This document shows, piece by piece, positions 11,432 through 23,848 of a stretch of 64,000 nt of DNA. Source of the stretch: Synaphobranchus kaupii (taxonomy: Eukaryota; Chordata; Actinopteri; Anguilliformes; Synaphobranchidae); contig CM056376.1 of assembly GCA_029718625.1 (NCBI GenBank), forward strand, positions 80,558,541-80,622,540. The letters run 5' to 3'. Under the pieces are notes generated by a model, which searched no databases, was not told the origin of the DNA, and saw only the letters and a list, made by a program, of their open reading frames with translations. Both the position numbers and the translations under genes were made by a program. The first letter of the stretch is position 1, and every line of letters begins with the position of its first letter.

Positions 11432-13275
11432 TTTGTTAAGAGTTATGTGACCATGTCAAGGGACACGCCATTTATTGTGTAATGACCAGCACACTCCTGT
11501 TCAAAGGTGACCACCGAACTAGGGAAAGGATTATCTCTTCAGGTTCGCGGTCAATGAAAGTTTGGCGCCAGCCCCTCCACAGTTAATGTGACACAATTAG
11601 CGTGAAGACGTAGATTCTCTTGGCAAGGACAGTGCATGACTGTGACTGACTCACATGGGACTTGGGAGTCATACCTCCCCCTTGGCTTCGTCTTGGAGGC
11701 CGGACACCCTGCTCTGGATTTCATGCTTGTTTTGGTTTGTGGGTCAGCCTGTGCCTTCCGTTTGACTTGTTACACAACTCGTAGGTTCTATACCATAATG
11801 CACTGCTGTTGCCTGGCTCTAGCAGGGACAGGGCTGATCTTGGCTGACCTTTTGATGGCACTGTGAAGCTCTCCAAATCTCCTCCTCAGACATAGGGAGC
11901 TTTAAATGTACCACTTTTTTTCTACACGCTCCATTAGCTTCCAGTCTATCCATAGTATTCTGATGACATCATATCAATAGCCAAGTGCCATATTCTATGG
12001 ATTGTATAACACATTCCTGTCGATAACAGGTAATTTAGGTAACCTCGTGGGAACAGTACGATTTATTTGGTTGACCCGTAGCTGGCTATTTCAGATGTGG
12101 TCACGGTTGTCATAACAAATCCCAAAAGAGGGGACATTTTCATAGATTACCGTTGGTGAAAGAAAATGAGGGAGAGGAGACCAAGGCGTTACGCCAGGCA
12201 AGGGGAAATGACATGGACATGGAGATGGTATGGACATTCTCCACATCGTTCCATCCGTTCTTCATGAATACATTTCACGTGAATACATTTCAAGAAATTA
12301 TCTGACAAAAATATGTTTGTCTCTTGTTCATTCATTGCCATTTTTCATTGCTTTTCTTTCATGCTTTTTCAATTTGCAGTATTACCAGGTCTACCACCAG
12401 TTAAAAATGAAATGTTTTCAATGTAGAGTTTTTAGTCACTTTTAGTCACTAGTGTAGTTACACTGTCTACAGTGTTTGGTTCAATTTCCTCAAATTGCAC
12501 TGCCATTCTACTGAAAACTTGTTTTTAAGTGAAGTCTCTATGTTGTTCTTTTTTAAACATATGCTTCTGATGCTTATGCAGCAATCACACCAAAGCTTAT
12601 AAATAGCCCAATGTTTATGGTAGGCACGGGGTAGGTTATTTCATTCCTGAAATCACGCACAGTGCTGTCCTTAAAAGAAATAAATTGCTTACAATCTCTG
12701 CGTGAGATTCTTAAGAATTTATCAAATGTAATTAATAATAGTACATGACTTCAGCTCGATTGATTTGTGCAGTTAACCTACTGCAGAAGACATAAAATGC
12801 ACTTTAAAGGTAACTATAGCATCATTTATTAATGGCAGTAGTATGGGGTATAGCCTACATGTGGCTAAATAATGTGTGTATAGTACAAACTATTGGTAAT
12901 AATAGATATATGTTGATGGTACTTAGGTCATGGCATTTTGCAGCAGTAGTAAATGCAACTAGCAGGAAGGTAATGTTAGCCAGCTTGAGGCTGTTTGATT
13001 AATATGTGGAATCAAACATGCTGAAGTCTGCTAGCTAGTTAGCAATAGAATTAACAATAGTACACATTTTAGTTATTTTTTTTATTTAGTGTCGGTGTAT
13101 CTAGTGTTGGATTTGGCTGACATTTTTCGGTGATCGGTGCTGCTGCCCAGTGCCCTCCGTTGTCACTCCGGTCTACCCTGCTAATTTGCTAATGTGCTGT
13201 ACAATATGACAGCCTTTTTGTAAGAGTCAATCATGGAAAATTAAGGATAGAGATAGATATTTGGTTTATGCCTTT
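11432..13275. other. Unassigned non-coding sequence
   Basis: No supported gene or repeat. Mostly AT-rich. A stretch with two copies of GAATACATTTCA lies near 12265-12295. Confidence 0.35.
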
Positions 13276-13375
13276 GTCTTATGCCAATTAATTAATTATT
13301 CAGGCACAGGACACAGATATTCTCAACCCAATCTCTGCCCATGCTTCCTGTAGCAGAGTGATGTCTCGGAGCCAT
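13276..13375 (+). repeat. Dispersed repeat, copy A (partner at 17803)
   Basis: This stretch shares an ordered series of words with 17803-17900: ATGCCAA, ATTATTCAG, ACAGGACACA, TCTC, CAATC, TGCTTC, GAGTG, GTCTC. The similarity is patchy but collinear over about 90 bases, which suggests two old copies of one unnamed repeat. Confidence 0.5.
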
Positions 13376-15484
13376 GTGCTGGATATGCCATTACCAGGAA
13401 CAGTGTCTGCCTAGAGTGATGTCATTTCATCCTTGTAATTCAAACTTGAGTTTGCTGACAAAAAGGCCACAGTTCTGAAGCAGTGCATGTTGAAACTAAA
13501 TCTATTTCAAGCTTTCATACCATATATCATATGAAGAAGCCTATTTACAGTAAAATATATAGCTTCAGCATGAAACATACACACACACACACGCACACAT
13601 AGATGAGTACTTTGTTAAACAGCCTGACTTCATGCAGGAGATCTAACCCTCAGTGCATACATGCAAACATAAACACCATTTCAAGAACTGTCTCTAAAGT
13701 TTCTCTCTGTCATTCATCATATTTCTGCAGATATAATTGAGACATTTAAGGATATATTAAAATAAATAAGTAAAAATTAGTTTGTCTGTGGTCATATATA
13801 TACTTACAACCAAAATACATTTAAACACAAGACTGCATAAACCTAGCATGTTTTTGTTTTCCAATGTTCTTCCAATTCCTCAGATAACCACTATAAATTG
13901 ATTCTACTGACGTGCAGAAAGATTCTTGTTAAGCATACAAGACATCCAGCAAAACATTGGTTATGCAGATGTGGTAACTGGCTAACATGTAAAGGTGGCA
14001 TTTTAGTAACAAGTGTATTATCCACTTAGGAACACTAAGTAATAAGTAACTACCCTAAGAATATTTAACTTTTATATTCCAATAATAAAGTGTGCCAAAA
14101 ATATCCAGCATACTCAAAATGGGCTCAAAATTGAACTTTTCCCAGAAAATATTCATAGTTTGCAGCAGAGCTTGAAATTAATTTAAGTACACACCCGGTT
14201 GATGACTCGAGGCTGGTTCATAAAAGCTCGCCATGGCCTATCAAACACTTCTCCTTGGGTTTTACATTCTAAGCGATGAAGCCCAGGAGACTTATCAAGC
14301 GTTAGATGTACCCTCATGCGCATGTGACAGCCTGACAGATGTTCTTTCAGGCAAAATGAAACCCAGGTTCTCCTGTGTTCAAGTATATAATGGCTATATA
14401 TATATAATGGCACCATAACACCCCCCCCCCCCCCCCCCCCCCCTCAAACACACGGGGAGATGGTTTTTATGTCCAAAATCAAGTTCAAATTCAAAAAAAT
14501 GTATTGTCTTTTTCACTTGCATAAAACATGATTATGTGAAATGTGATTACTTCTTACGTCCATGCGGCTTAAAGATAACACCTTTGGACATGACAATAAA
14601 TGGCAGTAACATGAAAATGCCAATCAAGTATCCTTTTTTACAGGCAATATGCACCTTAAACTGATGGCCTGGTGGTAAAAGTTGGAAAGAATGATTGGAC
14701 GTGTAAGATTCTGTAACAACATGCCTCAATTACACTGCTATAACAAAGTTATCATAAATTAAATGTAGTATTGTAGGTAATTTGGGAATATCGTTTCAGT
14801 AAATACCAATGTTTATGGGTTTCCCTTCAAATGAAGAGGAGGAAGCTAATGGTTTCCGTAAGTACAGTACATGCAATATATTACATAAACAGGACAATGT
14901 GGAAGGAATAAAGGAATTGTAGACATAAAACTGTCAGTCTTGTCTTTTTCTGTTCGTTAACTGTGCCCAAATGCTCAAAGGCTTTGTGCACTCTAGCCCT
15001 CCTCATTCTCTGGGTTGTCTTTCTTGAAGGTTCTCGGGTAAGGATCTGTTGCACATGGGTAATACTGCCAAATGCCAAGTACACAATTTAAAGCTCCAAG
15101 GCTTTTCCAAGTGTGAGGTTTGAAATTAATTTCTGTGCATTTCTGATTTGTACATGCACGTAAAAAAGGAGCATCAAAGCCTCAGATCTGAAGCGCTAAA
15201 ATGTAAAAGGTTTGTCCTTAAATGTCCACTTTGTTAAAACAATAAATTTTATTCATTCGACAAACCAGAATTCACAGAATGGCGAACACGAACCAAATGC
15301 ATCCATGTGGCCTTATAGTAAGGGAATGCATCATCATCAGGAAGTTTCAGGTTTGAAAAAGTTGGAGGCAAGTGCTTGCTTGTATGGTGTCTGGAATGCA
15401 ATGCCTTTTTAAATAACGTCTTCTTCTAATCAGCCCCGTGGTGAAAACAGATGAACAGGTTGGGCTGAGCATTTGAAGACCCTG
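13376..15484. other. Unassigned AT-rich sequence
   Basis: No supported gene. It contains a short CA repeat near 13578-13598 and a 23-base C run at 14421-14443. Short open frames here have no recognisable motif. Confidence 0.35.
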
Positions 15485-15710
15485 GTGCTAAAAGTACTGA
15501 AGTCACAAAATGTCTATTTTGAGAAAATTAAATCCGAATACTTCTTGTGTACCAGAATACGATAACCTGTTGTTTCCATAGTGGAGAAAAGAGACTATAG
15601 GCACCTTTTCTGTTAACAATATTTATTGGGTGGACTTAACTGAACAAATACAACATGTTTCTATGCTCAACTTGAATTTTCTAGAAATGTGACTTCAGTA
15701 CTTTTAGCAC
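15485..15710. mobile_element. Short inverted-repeat element (MITE-like), 226 bp
   Basis: The ends are perfect inverted copies: TGCTAAAAGTACTGAAGTCA at 15486-15505 and its reverse complement, TGACTTCAGTACTTTTAGCA, ending at 15709. The core is AT-rich with no frame. A target duplication is not evident and the family is not recognised. Confidence 0.6.
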
Positions 15711-15978
15711 TCAGGTTTTCATTTGTTAACCTGACTGCTGTGAATACTTTATGTGCAATGCAATCAATAATCAAACATTTAATTCTCCCTGACCTTTGAC
15801 AAGAACATGCTCAACAGACCCATTCTCAATAACCACATACAGTATATTAGAAATTATCACATGTAACTGCAATATGGGCTATAGCTTCCCCATCACTTGA
15901 CCGCTGAAACAGGGCAGTTATAGCATAATGAACCAAGGGACAGTTAAATGTTCAGTGAAACAAAAACTCAATATAACA

Positions 15979-17402
15979 TAGTGCCTTCAAAGATTATTCG
16001 CACCCTTGATACATGTTAACAAAAAATAACTGTGAAATAAACTGAGCTATATTTTAATTCTGAAAAGTTGAAAATATTCCACTTAAATAATGATTCAATG
16101 GACCAAAAACACTTTCCTGAAAATATATGTGTCACAAATATTCACACCTCAGTTTTCAATACATAGCGAACAATCCCTTCTCAGTGATAACACCACTTAG
16201 TCATCTTCTACAGTGTTTTCTGAGAGTGGTGAACATATTGTGTGTGGGGGGGGGGGGGGGATCTTTGACCACTCTTCCATCCAGAATGTTTCAAGATCCT
16301 TGGGTCTGTGCTCTTGGACTGCCTGTCCTCTTCAACTCAAACCACAAATTTTCAATTGGGTTCAAGTCTAGGGAGGGCCAACTGTATTGGTTGTCAGTTA
16401 TTCCTTGGTTTATTTTAGAGGCATGCTTGGGATCATTGTCTTGCTGAAATATCTATTTTCAGACAAGGATCAGCTTCCTGAAAGAGGGAACCAGGTTTTT
16501 GGTTAAGACGTCTTCGTGCTTGCTGGAGTTAATGATTCCATTGACCTTAACGAGAGCTCCAGGTTCAACAGATGCAAAACAACCCCACAACATCAAAGAT
16601 CCAGCATATTTCAATGTAGTTATGGTGATCTCTCCAACATAAATATCCTTCTGTTGACACAAAGCTTTAGCTGTGTGTAGTCAAAGAGCTCAATTTTACT
16701 TTGTGTGAAGTGACACATACTTCCATTCAAAGACCCAATGTCATGTAGCAAATTCCAGATTATTACTTTTTTTGACTGCACTCAAAGGAGGCTTTTTTTC
16801 TGGCAAACAATTATGATATGTGATATCTGATGGTAGATTTGGAGACTTTGTGTCCAAGACGGAACCACATTTTGTAGATGTACAACTGTGGCTCTTCGAT
16901 TTTTCTTTGCCTCCCAAATCATCCGCCTCACTGTGCTTGGGGGTAAGGTGCACTTCCATCCTCTACTAAGCAGGTTTGCCACTATTCCAGCTTCAGCCTT
17001 CTTCAATATTTGGATTATTTCTATACTTATTTATAACCACATCCTGACCTGTGAAGGTCAACAATCCTTTGTATTGTTTCTTCTGAGAGTTCTTTGCCTT
17101 CCCCCATGGTGATGGATGATACATGGATTTTAATGTGTGTTACCACATTTTTATACCACAGTGTAATAAGAAACCATGGGAGGCCACAATACAGTTCCCT
17201 AATATTCAGATAAACTTGTGGACCATGTTAATGCAAATTAATTTTTGTTGGATTTTCTCAAAAAGATTGTGGGGTGTGAATAATTGTGACACATATCTTT
17301 TTTTTTCAATTTTTTGAGCACCCGATACACTTCACTACCTGTTTATTTTATGAAGCCTTCTTTGCTCATCATTATCAAGTGTGTGAATACTTTTGTTTTG
17401 TA
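15979..17402 (-). mobile_element. Old Tc1-like transposon
   Basis: The left end, TAGTGCCTTCAAAGATTATTCGC at 15979-16001 in part, matches the common fish Tc1 terminus with GTGCCTTC, and the right end near 17385 has the decayed counterpart TGTGAATACTTTTG. A broken transposase lies between on the minus strand. A 15-base G run interrupts 16246-16260. Confidence 0.75.
16255..17107 (-). pseudogene. Tc1-like transposase pseudogene
   Basis: On the minus strand the start at 17107 reads MGEGKELSEETIQRIVDLHR, the amino-terminal helix-turn-helix of Tc1 transposases. It breaks at stops soon after GCGY. Further frames give MIWEAKKNRRATVVHL, GSLMLWGCFASVEPGALVKV with the catalytic-core context, and near 16320-16440 the DNDPKH-to-LNPIENLWFELK region of the DDE domain. 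The order is right for a full transposase, but stops and frame changes are many, so it is inactive. Confidence 0.8.
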
Positions 17403-17587
17403 TATGGGGATAAGGCATAAGGTTAACACCACTGGGCATTAATGCTGTACATTTTGGTATTTAAAACTACTCATTCAAATTGCTAATGTGTGATCAGCAT
17501 CTGTGGAATGCCCCATTTTCTGGCTCATGCCCCTTTTATTCCCACATGCCCTGTCTGCAGTCTCTCGTCTACAGAGACAGATACACA

Positions 17588-17790
17588 CTCAGAAGACAGG
17601 GTTCCAAAAGGCTCCTCTGTGTCTCCATAGAGGAACCCTATCTAGTTCAATGGTTCTTCCTCTGGCAAAATGGTTACACCTGGGAGCCTTTCACACCTAC
17701 CATAGAGGATTCCATAATGAACTAAAAAGGGTTCTCCTATGAAGACAAGCCAAAGAATCTTTTCAGAACCCTTTTTTCTAAGAGTGCACT
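17588..17790 (-). mobile_element. Dispersed short repeat with GGGTTCT/AGAACCC words
   Basis: The minus strand begins GCACTCTTAGAAAAAAGGGT and repeats GGTTCT and AGAACCC words around it. This terminus is common in fish genomes as a miniature element. The far end near 17590 is not sharply defined. Confidence 0.45.
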
Positions 17791-17802
17791 TGCTTTATTG
17801 CT

Positions 17803-17900
17803 TTGCCATATGCCAACAAATGAATTATTCAGAGGAACAGGACACAAGGTTCTCTTCACAATCGCTGGCCCTGCTTCGTGAATGAGAGTGTCTCACCTCC
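17803..17900 (+). repeat. Dispersed repeat, copy B (partner at 13276)
   Basis: Collinear with 13276-13375 as described there. It lies directly beside the GGGTTCT-type element. Confidence 0.5.
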
Positions 17901-19349
17901 CGCACGCGTTGACACCATGAACAGCAGCGGTCCAGCGGAGCCTTGCGCTACACAGGTGGCCGCAGCCCAGGCCTCGTCAATTAACCCTGAGCTAACCAAG
18001 CTGGTCGAGCCACTGCAATAAACGAAAAAGCGAACCTTCTGCACAATCAGGGCTTTCGCTTCATGCGAATCAAGATTCCCAATGTGCAACACAGTAGCCA
18101 CAGTGTATCACAGAATGAGACCTGAAAGTGCTGACTCCTGTATCCACGGATACAATGAATTGGAAGGTGTGATTTGTGCATGAGCACCAAAATGCTGCAA
18201 GTGCACATTCATTAAGGATGCAGGAATACAGCAAGCTACTGAAGATCATATAGTAAAACTGTTGTATGCACACCTTGATCAATCAACTCCAGGCCTTCAC
18301 TTACATATCAATGGAACTGCAGAATGAACATGTGGCTAGTTTCCCTGTTTGTGTGCTCTGAGGCAAATTAATGAAGGTTAATGGGCTCATCTTTGGCGTA
18401 ATTATTATTATTTATTTTTTTTATTTTTTTTTTTATTCCCACCACCACCCCCCCCTCTTGGGAGGTCAACTTTATTTTTTATTTATGATTTGCCAAAATT
18501 ATGTAATGAAGCCTCTCAGAGGAAAGGGTATAACAAACAAAAAGTTGACAAAAGATAAATAGTTTTAATTACAAATACCGTAATTATTTTTAATTCTATT
18601 CTAGTCTGTCTAGAGCTGTTTGAACTCAAGGAGCTGAAGTATTTTATAGACTATCCCTTGTGGAAAAATACATAACAATGATTACCATTAAGGAATATGT
18701 AAAAATATCTCAATGACAAAGCCAATAGAATTTCAAAGATGAATACAATCTGAAACCTGCCAGATCAGTCTCTGTTGATATGTAATCTAAGTTAATATCG
18801 CAACATTTACATTCTCTATCGCAACATAACACTAGCCATTTGTTTCTGTTACTGCCTAGCTTGTGGCGTTGTCCAAAACGTTATCATAAATGTTCAAAAT
18901 CCTAATGGACATGGGACACTGAGATCAGATAGAATCCGTCACTTAATGTTTCACGATATGACTACAGGATTTCATGTCACATTGACTCTCCGATTTTAAA
19001 TATGAAATAGATTTTAAATGTATTCTAAACATAGACACATGATGAAAGGAAAGATTTGCTATTGAGGTGAATTCTGGCATGCCAAAGAGTGAAATTTCTG
19101 CCCAGACAAAGAAGGGCATCGATCACCCACTTGGAAGGGATTCAATTCATTATTTAAAGATGAGTGGGTGGTGTCAAGCACAATTGACTGTAAAAGGATG
19201 AGAAAACTTCATCAGCTTCATCTATGAGAGTTCTTACAAGGATTCACACACGCCGCTGCTTTGGCAACAACAAATCATCAATCTCACTTACGTAATGTCC
19301 AAGGATAATCTCTTTAGCTGGAGTATGTTAAGGGGAACATTAAACTCTG
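17901..19349. other. Unassigned sequence
   Basis: No supported gene. A T/A-rich low-complexity tract occupies about 18398-18440, followed by a C-rich patch at 18440-18460. Confidence 0.35.
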
Positions 19350-19540
19350 TCCATAACAATATGGACCAGCGTGATCTGCTTAATTATGGTCAACGGTCCA
19401 ATATAGTAGGCTGTAGTCCAGCATGGTCCACTACAGTATGGTCCAGAGTGGTCCAACATGGTCCAGTTTTGGGCCAATGTGTTCCACAATATTATGATCC
19501 AGGATGATCAACTATAGTATGGTCCAGTACAATGCACTGC
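19350..19540 (+). repeat. Degenerate short tandem repeat built on TGGTCCA
   Basis: The word TGGTCCA or a one-base variant recurs about every 10-30 bases (for example near 19388, 19418, 19438, 19450, 19460 and 19519), often with TATAGTA or TACAGTA beside it. The spacing is irregular, as expected of an old decayed array. Confidence 0.6.
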
Positions 19541-19684
19541 AGTGTGATAGCTGCTTGGTGGGCAAAATTTCTGGCCAATCAGTAATAGTCAGCACTGTCC
19601 TGTTCCTTGAAGGCTGCAGTGAGCTGTGTTTTCCAGCTGTCCTTATATCACTAAGGTCTGAACTAGAAGGAGTGGTCAATCTTA

Positions 19685-20633
19685 TCTGGGGTGGCTTTCC
19701 CGATTCCGATGTGTCTTCAGAATTGACGACATACTTCACAATCTTTTTGAAGACATGTCTTGAAATTTTCATGACTCTTTCCCAAAGTATATCGTGGACT
19801 GAATATTTCAAGAAACACTTTCACAACAAACTTTGAGTAACACAGACCTGACAGGTCGATGTAGAAACGCCGATTCACACCACAGAAAGCCTCACACGTC
19901 GTTATCAGCCACTTTCCCAAAAGCATTGTAGAGATATGATCATCTTTGAATATTTTTTTTCTTTGCTTTTCATTTTAAATCTGATCAAACCTAACTGACA
20001 AAAAAAGACAGAGACAAAGAGAAGAGCGAGAAAGAAAAGTAAATATAATAAGTAAATAATAGGCTCGTCAGGCAGCCTAACTCCTCCGTTAACAGTGAAT
20101 TCATCTTTGGCGCAGTGGTTAGCGCCGTGGCCTCTCCCACTGAAGTTCAGTGGTTTGAGCCCTGCCAGAACCTTGTTCGTTACACAAGCAATGAAAAGAA
20201 AAACTAAATAATTGAATATTATCTTAACTATATAATGCTTTTTGCAAACTGATAGGATCCATTTATTGCCGTCTATATTTATTGAAATTATTTTGCCTAA
20301 TGTGAATGTACAATGTACATTATAAAGTCCTTATAAACCCTATGATGGAATAATTGATTACACCTGCTCTAGACTAAGTTGTTGTTGTTGTTGTATCTAT
20401 AGCTTAGATTAGCGGCCTGTCTGCAGAGGTGTGACTTCCACGTAGTACCGCATCTGAAGACACATTTGAGATTTCACGACTAGTTCAATGTTGTCTTGAA
20501 TTCGCGACACGTTTCACGATCTCTTTGAGTTACGAGCACTTTCAGGAAAGCGTCGTGAATGCCAAGTATATCTTCACGACACATTTCACTACATACTTTT
20601 CCCTACGACATGCTTTGGGAAAGCCACCCCAGA
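19685..20633. mobile_element. Harbinger-like non-autonomous DNA transposon, 949 bp
   Basis: Perfect 17-bp inverted ends, TCTGGGGTGGCTTTCCC at 19685-19701 and its reverse complement at 20617-20633, are flanked by TTA on both sides (19682-19684 and 20634-20636). A three-base TWA duplication is the hallmark of PIF/Harbinger insertion. The interior is full of short inverted words such as TTCACGAC and TTGTCTTGAA but carries no transposase frame. A tRNA-like module sits inside at 20107-20172. Confidence 0.75.
20107..20172 (+). repeat. tRNA-like SINE head inside the Harbinger-like element
   Basis: TGGCGCAGTGGTTAGCGC fits a canonical polymerase III A box, and GGTTTGAGCCC at about 20152-20162 fits a slightly worn B box at about normal spacing. 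It is not followed by the usual SINE body, so it may be a captured head or a very truncated copy. Confidence 0.5.
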
Positions 20634-20636
20634 TTA

Positions 20637-22242
20637 TTTTGGCAGTGTTGGGACAATGTCATTTTTGTAATTAGATACATTCAATACCTGTATGAAAGTC
20701 AGCTAGCTACCTCATTACAGAATACTTGGCAAGCTAACCAACCTGCAACTTAACTAACTACCAGAATGTAGGCTCTCTCGCATCACTGTGATTGTGTTAA
20801 TGTTACACTGTTAGCTTCATAACTCATATTAACTTCATACATTTGTACTTTTCTCAGATTAGCTACTAATGCAAAACAAGAAGACAGGTGCTGCTCTCAC
20901 CCTTTCTATAAATTGTCTAGCTAACCTTAGCAAGGTACAACAGCTTGCTAGCTAGTAGAGTAACAGCTTGCAGAGTAAAGAATAGCATGCACGTTAGAAC
21001 TATCAAAAGATAGAATGTAGGTGCAGGTAGGTGGCAAGGCATCAGTATGTGTTTTCCATTTTGGGCTACTTTTACAACAGTTGAGCAATAGCTAAATTAA
21101 ATCTGTTTTGGACAGAAACAGCAAGTGTTACTGGAGTGTGTTTGATTGCCTCGTTAGCAATTGTTGAATTGCACTGGATGTCTGATTAATTACTGACTAT
21201 TAATAATGTCAGTTTGCTTTAAATGCATTTGAAATTGGCCAAAAAGGCACAGACATTTTCATGGCCTGCACTTTAGAAATACAGATTTCTAAAGCTAGGC
21301 AAGCTCTGAGTCTTGTTGATTTGTTATAGTTGCGAGGTCTTCTCTCTCCTGCAGTAATTTGCTTTTCTCCGACTGGATTAATGCTGATTATGTAGAAAGC
21401 CACACTTTTATTTTGCAATTTTATTGAGCGCAGCGGTCTCAGGTTACATGCTCCATATGAAGTTGTTCCAACCAATCTGGTAAAATACACATGTAACCTC
21501 TGTGTATGCTTCTTTCTTTGATTTTGCGTGAAGTGTATTTTCTTTCTTTAGACCACAAACCCCCTGAATGTCCCTCTACCTGCCACTGCAAAATTGGCAG
21601 GTCATCAGAAACTTCTAAACATATCTCAAACATCCTTAATTGCACACAAAATATGTTTGTAAAAAAACCCCAGTGAACTAACACACTTTAAAGTCCTCTG
21701 AATGCAACATTGCTGCAATCATAAAACTCGGCGGAAAAAAAGTACAAATGTACACAGTTGTCTTGTGCGAACATCTGAAAGAGTGTAGCATTATATAAGG
21801 GTATGTAATGACAAGGAGATAATCAATGAAGGTTTGATATAAATTCTGGAGATCCTCTTTGCAAAAATGAACAGGGTGCATTTGTTTCCCCATTGAAGCC
21901 ACAGGAAGAATGCAAGAGTGTAATCAGCTAGGAACAATATAAATAATCCATATACAAGCAGGAATATCAACAGAAAAGTCCAGGAGGGCAGCATTTGATA
22001 TACACATCCTTTGGTTCAAGGCAGGCCATTATAGTCCATTAGTGGGTAGAGCGAAGAGACCACCATTCATTTGCACGTTGCTGCCCAACTGGAACAGACC
22101 TGGGGAATGGTATGACACAGCACTCTTACCGCCTTTCAGACGAGGGAGAGGCCACAGTGCTGTGTACTCCGTACACCGATTTTCCACTCAGACTCGAGAG
22201 TGTTGAGCCCTTTGGAACCCTGTCCCAAGCACACTGTGTCTA
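20637..22242. other. Unassigned AT-rich sequence
   Basis: No supported gene. Many GCTAGCTA words lie at 20690-20960. Nothing else stands out. Confidence 0.35.
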
Positions 22243-22435
22243 GCAGCAGTGTGGCAGCGGATAAGACGCTGGCCTTATATCCAAGATTTTTTGGGTTCTA
22301 GTGCAGCCACTGCCTCTGTGCCCCAGAGCAAGGCACTTAACCTGCATTGCTTCAACTGTCCAAAGAGATCATAAGTAAAATAATAAGGTGTGCAAGTCAC
22401 TTTGGATAAGGGCACCTGCTAAGCAAATCATAATA
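22243..22435 (+). repeat. tRNA-derived SINE, fish type
   Basis: A tRNA-like head (about 22250-22312, with GGGTTCTAGTGC as a worn B box) is followed by CCAGAGCAAGGCACTTAACC and the conserved tail CACTTTGGATAAGGGCACCT then GCTAAGCAAAT. The tail is shared with the 3' end of L2 LINEs, whose enzyme is thought to copy such SINEs. Similar tails occur at 27130, 33900 (minus) and 53890 in this window. Confidence 0.8.
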
Positions 22436-22664
22436 CTAATGGCAGGGGAATGAGAGGGCCGCCTGTCATACAACACAAGTGTGGAGCCCCAGAACCACAG
22501 GGAATGCGTTCACATGCTCAGTGCTGTATTCAGCACCCTTAGATCCATCGCATGCCACCTTTGGACGGGATTCAAGACAGGACTGATATGAGAATTTTCC
22601 CCACACAATACCAAGTCAATCCAAATGATGGCAGAACACAAGAAATCCAGCGTCGCTCTGCTCG
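22436..22664. other. Short unassigned spacer before the 51-bp minisatellite
   Basis: No feature seen. Confidence 0.3.
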
Positions 22665-23848
22665 CCCATGAACCGGCATAGACACAGGCACCTACTTATC
22701 CCCCCAGTCCTCGCTGCTCCCCATGAACAGGCATAGACACAGGCAGCTATCCCCCCAGTCCTCTCTGCTCCCCATGAACAGGCATAGACACAGGCACCTA
22801 ACCCCCCAGTCCTCTCTGCCCCCCTTGTACAGGCATAGACACAGGCACCTAACCCCCCAGTCCTCTCTGCCCCCCTTGTACAGGCATAGACACAGGCACC
22901 TAACCCCGCAGTCCTCTCTGCTCCCCATGAACAGGCATAGACACAGTCACCTAACCCCCCAGTCCTCTCTGCCCCCCATGAACAGGCATAGACACAGGCA
23001 CCTAACCCCCCAGTCCTCTCTGCCCCCCTTGTACAGGCATAGACACAGGCACCTAACCCCCCAGTCCTCTCTGCCCCCCTTGTACAGGCATAGACACAGG
23101 CACCTAACCCCGCAGTCCTCTCTGCCCCCCTTGTACAGGCATAGACACAGGCACCTAACCCCGCAGTCCTCTCTGCTCCCCATGAACAGGCATAGACACA
23201 GGCACCTAACCCCCCAGTCCTCTCTGCTCCCCATGAACAGGCATAGACACAGTCACCTAACCCCCCAGTCCTCTCTGCCCCCCATGAACAGGCATAGACA
23301 CAGGCACCTAACCCCCCAGTCCTCTCTGCCCCCCTTGTACAGGCATAGACACAGTCACCTAACCCCCCAGTCCTCTCTGCCCCCCATGAACAGGCATAGA
23401 TACAGGCACCTAACCCCGCAGTCCTCTCTGCTCCCCATGAACAGGCATAGACACAGGCACCTAACCCCCCAGTCCTCTCTGCCCCCCTTGTACAGGCATA
23501 GACACAGTCACCTAACCCCCCAGTCCTCTCTGCCCCCCATGAACAGGCATAGACACAGGCACCTAACCCCCCAGTCCTCTCTGCTCCCCATGAACAGGCA
23601 TAGACACAGGCACCTAACCCCCCCAGTCCTCTCTGCCCCCCTTGTACAGGCATAGACACAGTCACCTAACCCCCCAGTCCTCTCTGCCCCCCATGAACAG
23701 GCATAGACACAGGCACCTAACCCCCCAGTCCTCTCTGCCCCCCTTGTACAGGCATAGACACAGTCACCTAACCCCCCAGTCCTCTCTGCCCCCCATGAAC
23801 AGGCATAGACACAGGCACCTAACCCCCCAGTCCTCTTTGCTCCCCATG
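22665..23848. repeat. 51-bp minisatellite, about 23 copies
   Basis: The unit contains CAGTCCTCTCTG, then either CTCCCCATGAAC or CCCCCTTGTAC, then AGGCATAGACACAGGCACCTA. Units differ at a few fixed positions (CATGAAC versus TTGTAC, GGCAC versus GTCAC, CCCCGCAG versus CCCCCCAG), so the array is a mix of recurring variants. Because 51 is a multiple of three and the unit lacks stops in several frames, long open frames appear on both strands (310 codons plus, 349 minus). One extra C near 23617 shifts the frame. No homology supports coding. Confidence 0.95.

Noticed and set aside
22616..23665. A 349-codon minus-strand frame (and a 310-codon plus-strand one) as a repetitive protein gene
   Set aside because: Both come from the same 51-bp array; the period is a multiple of three and the frames end at the array edges, with no domain, signal or conserved flank.
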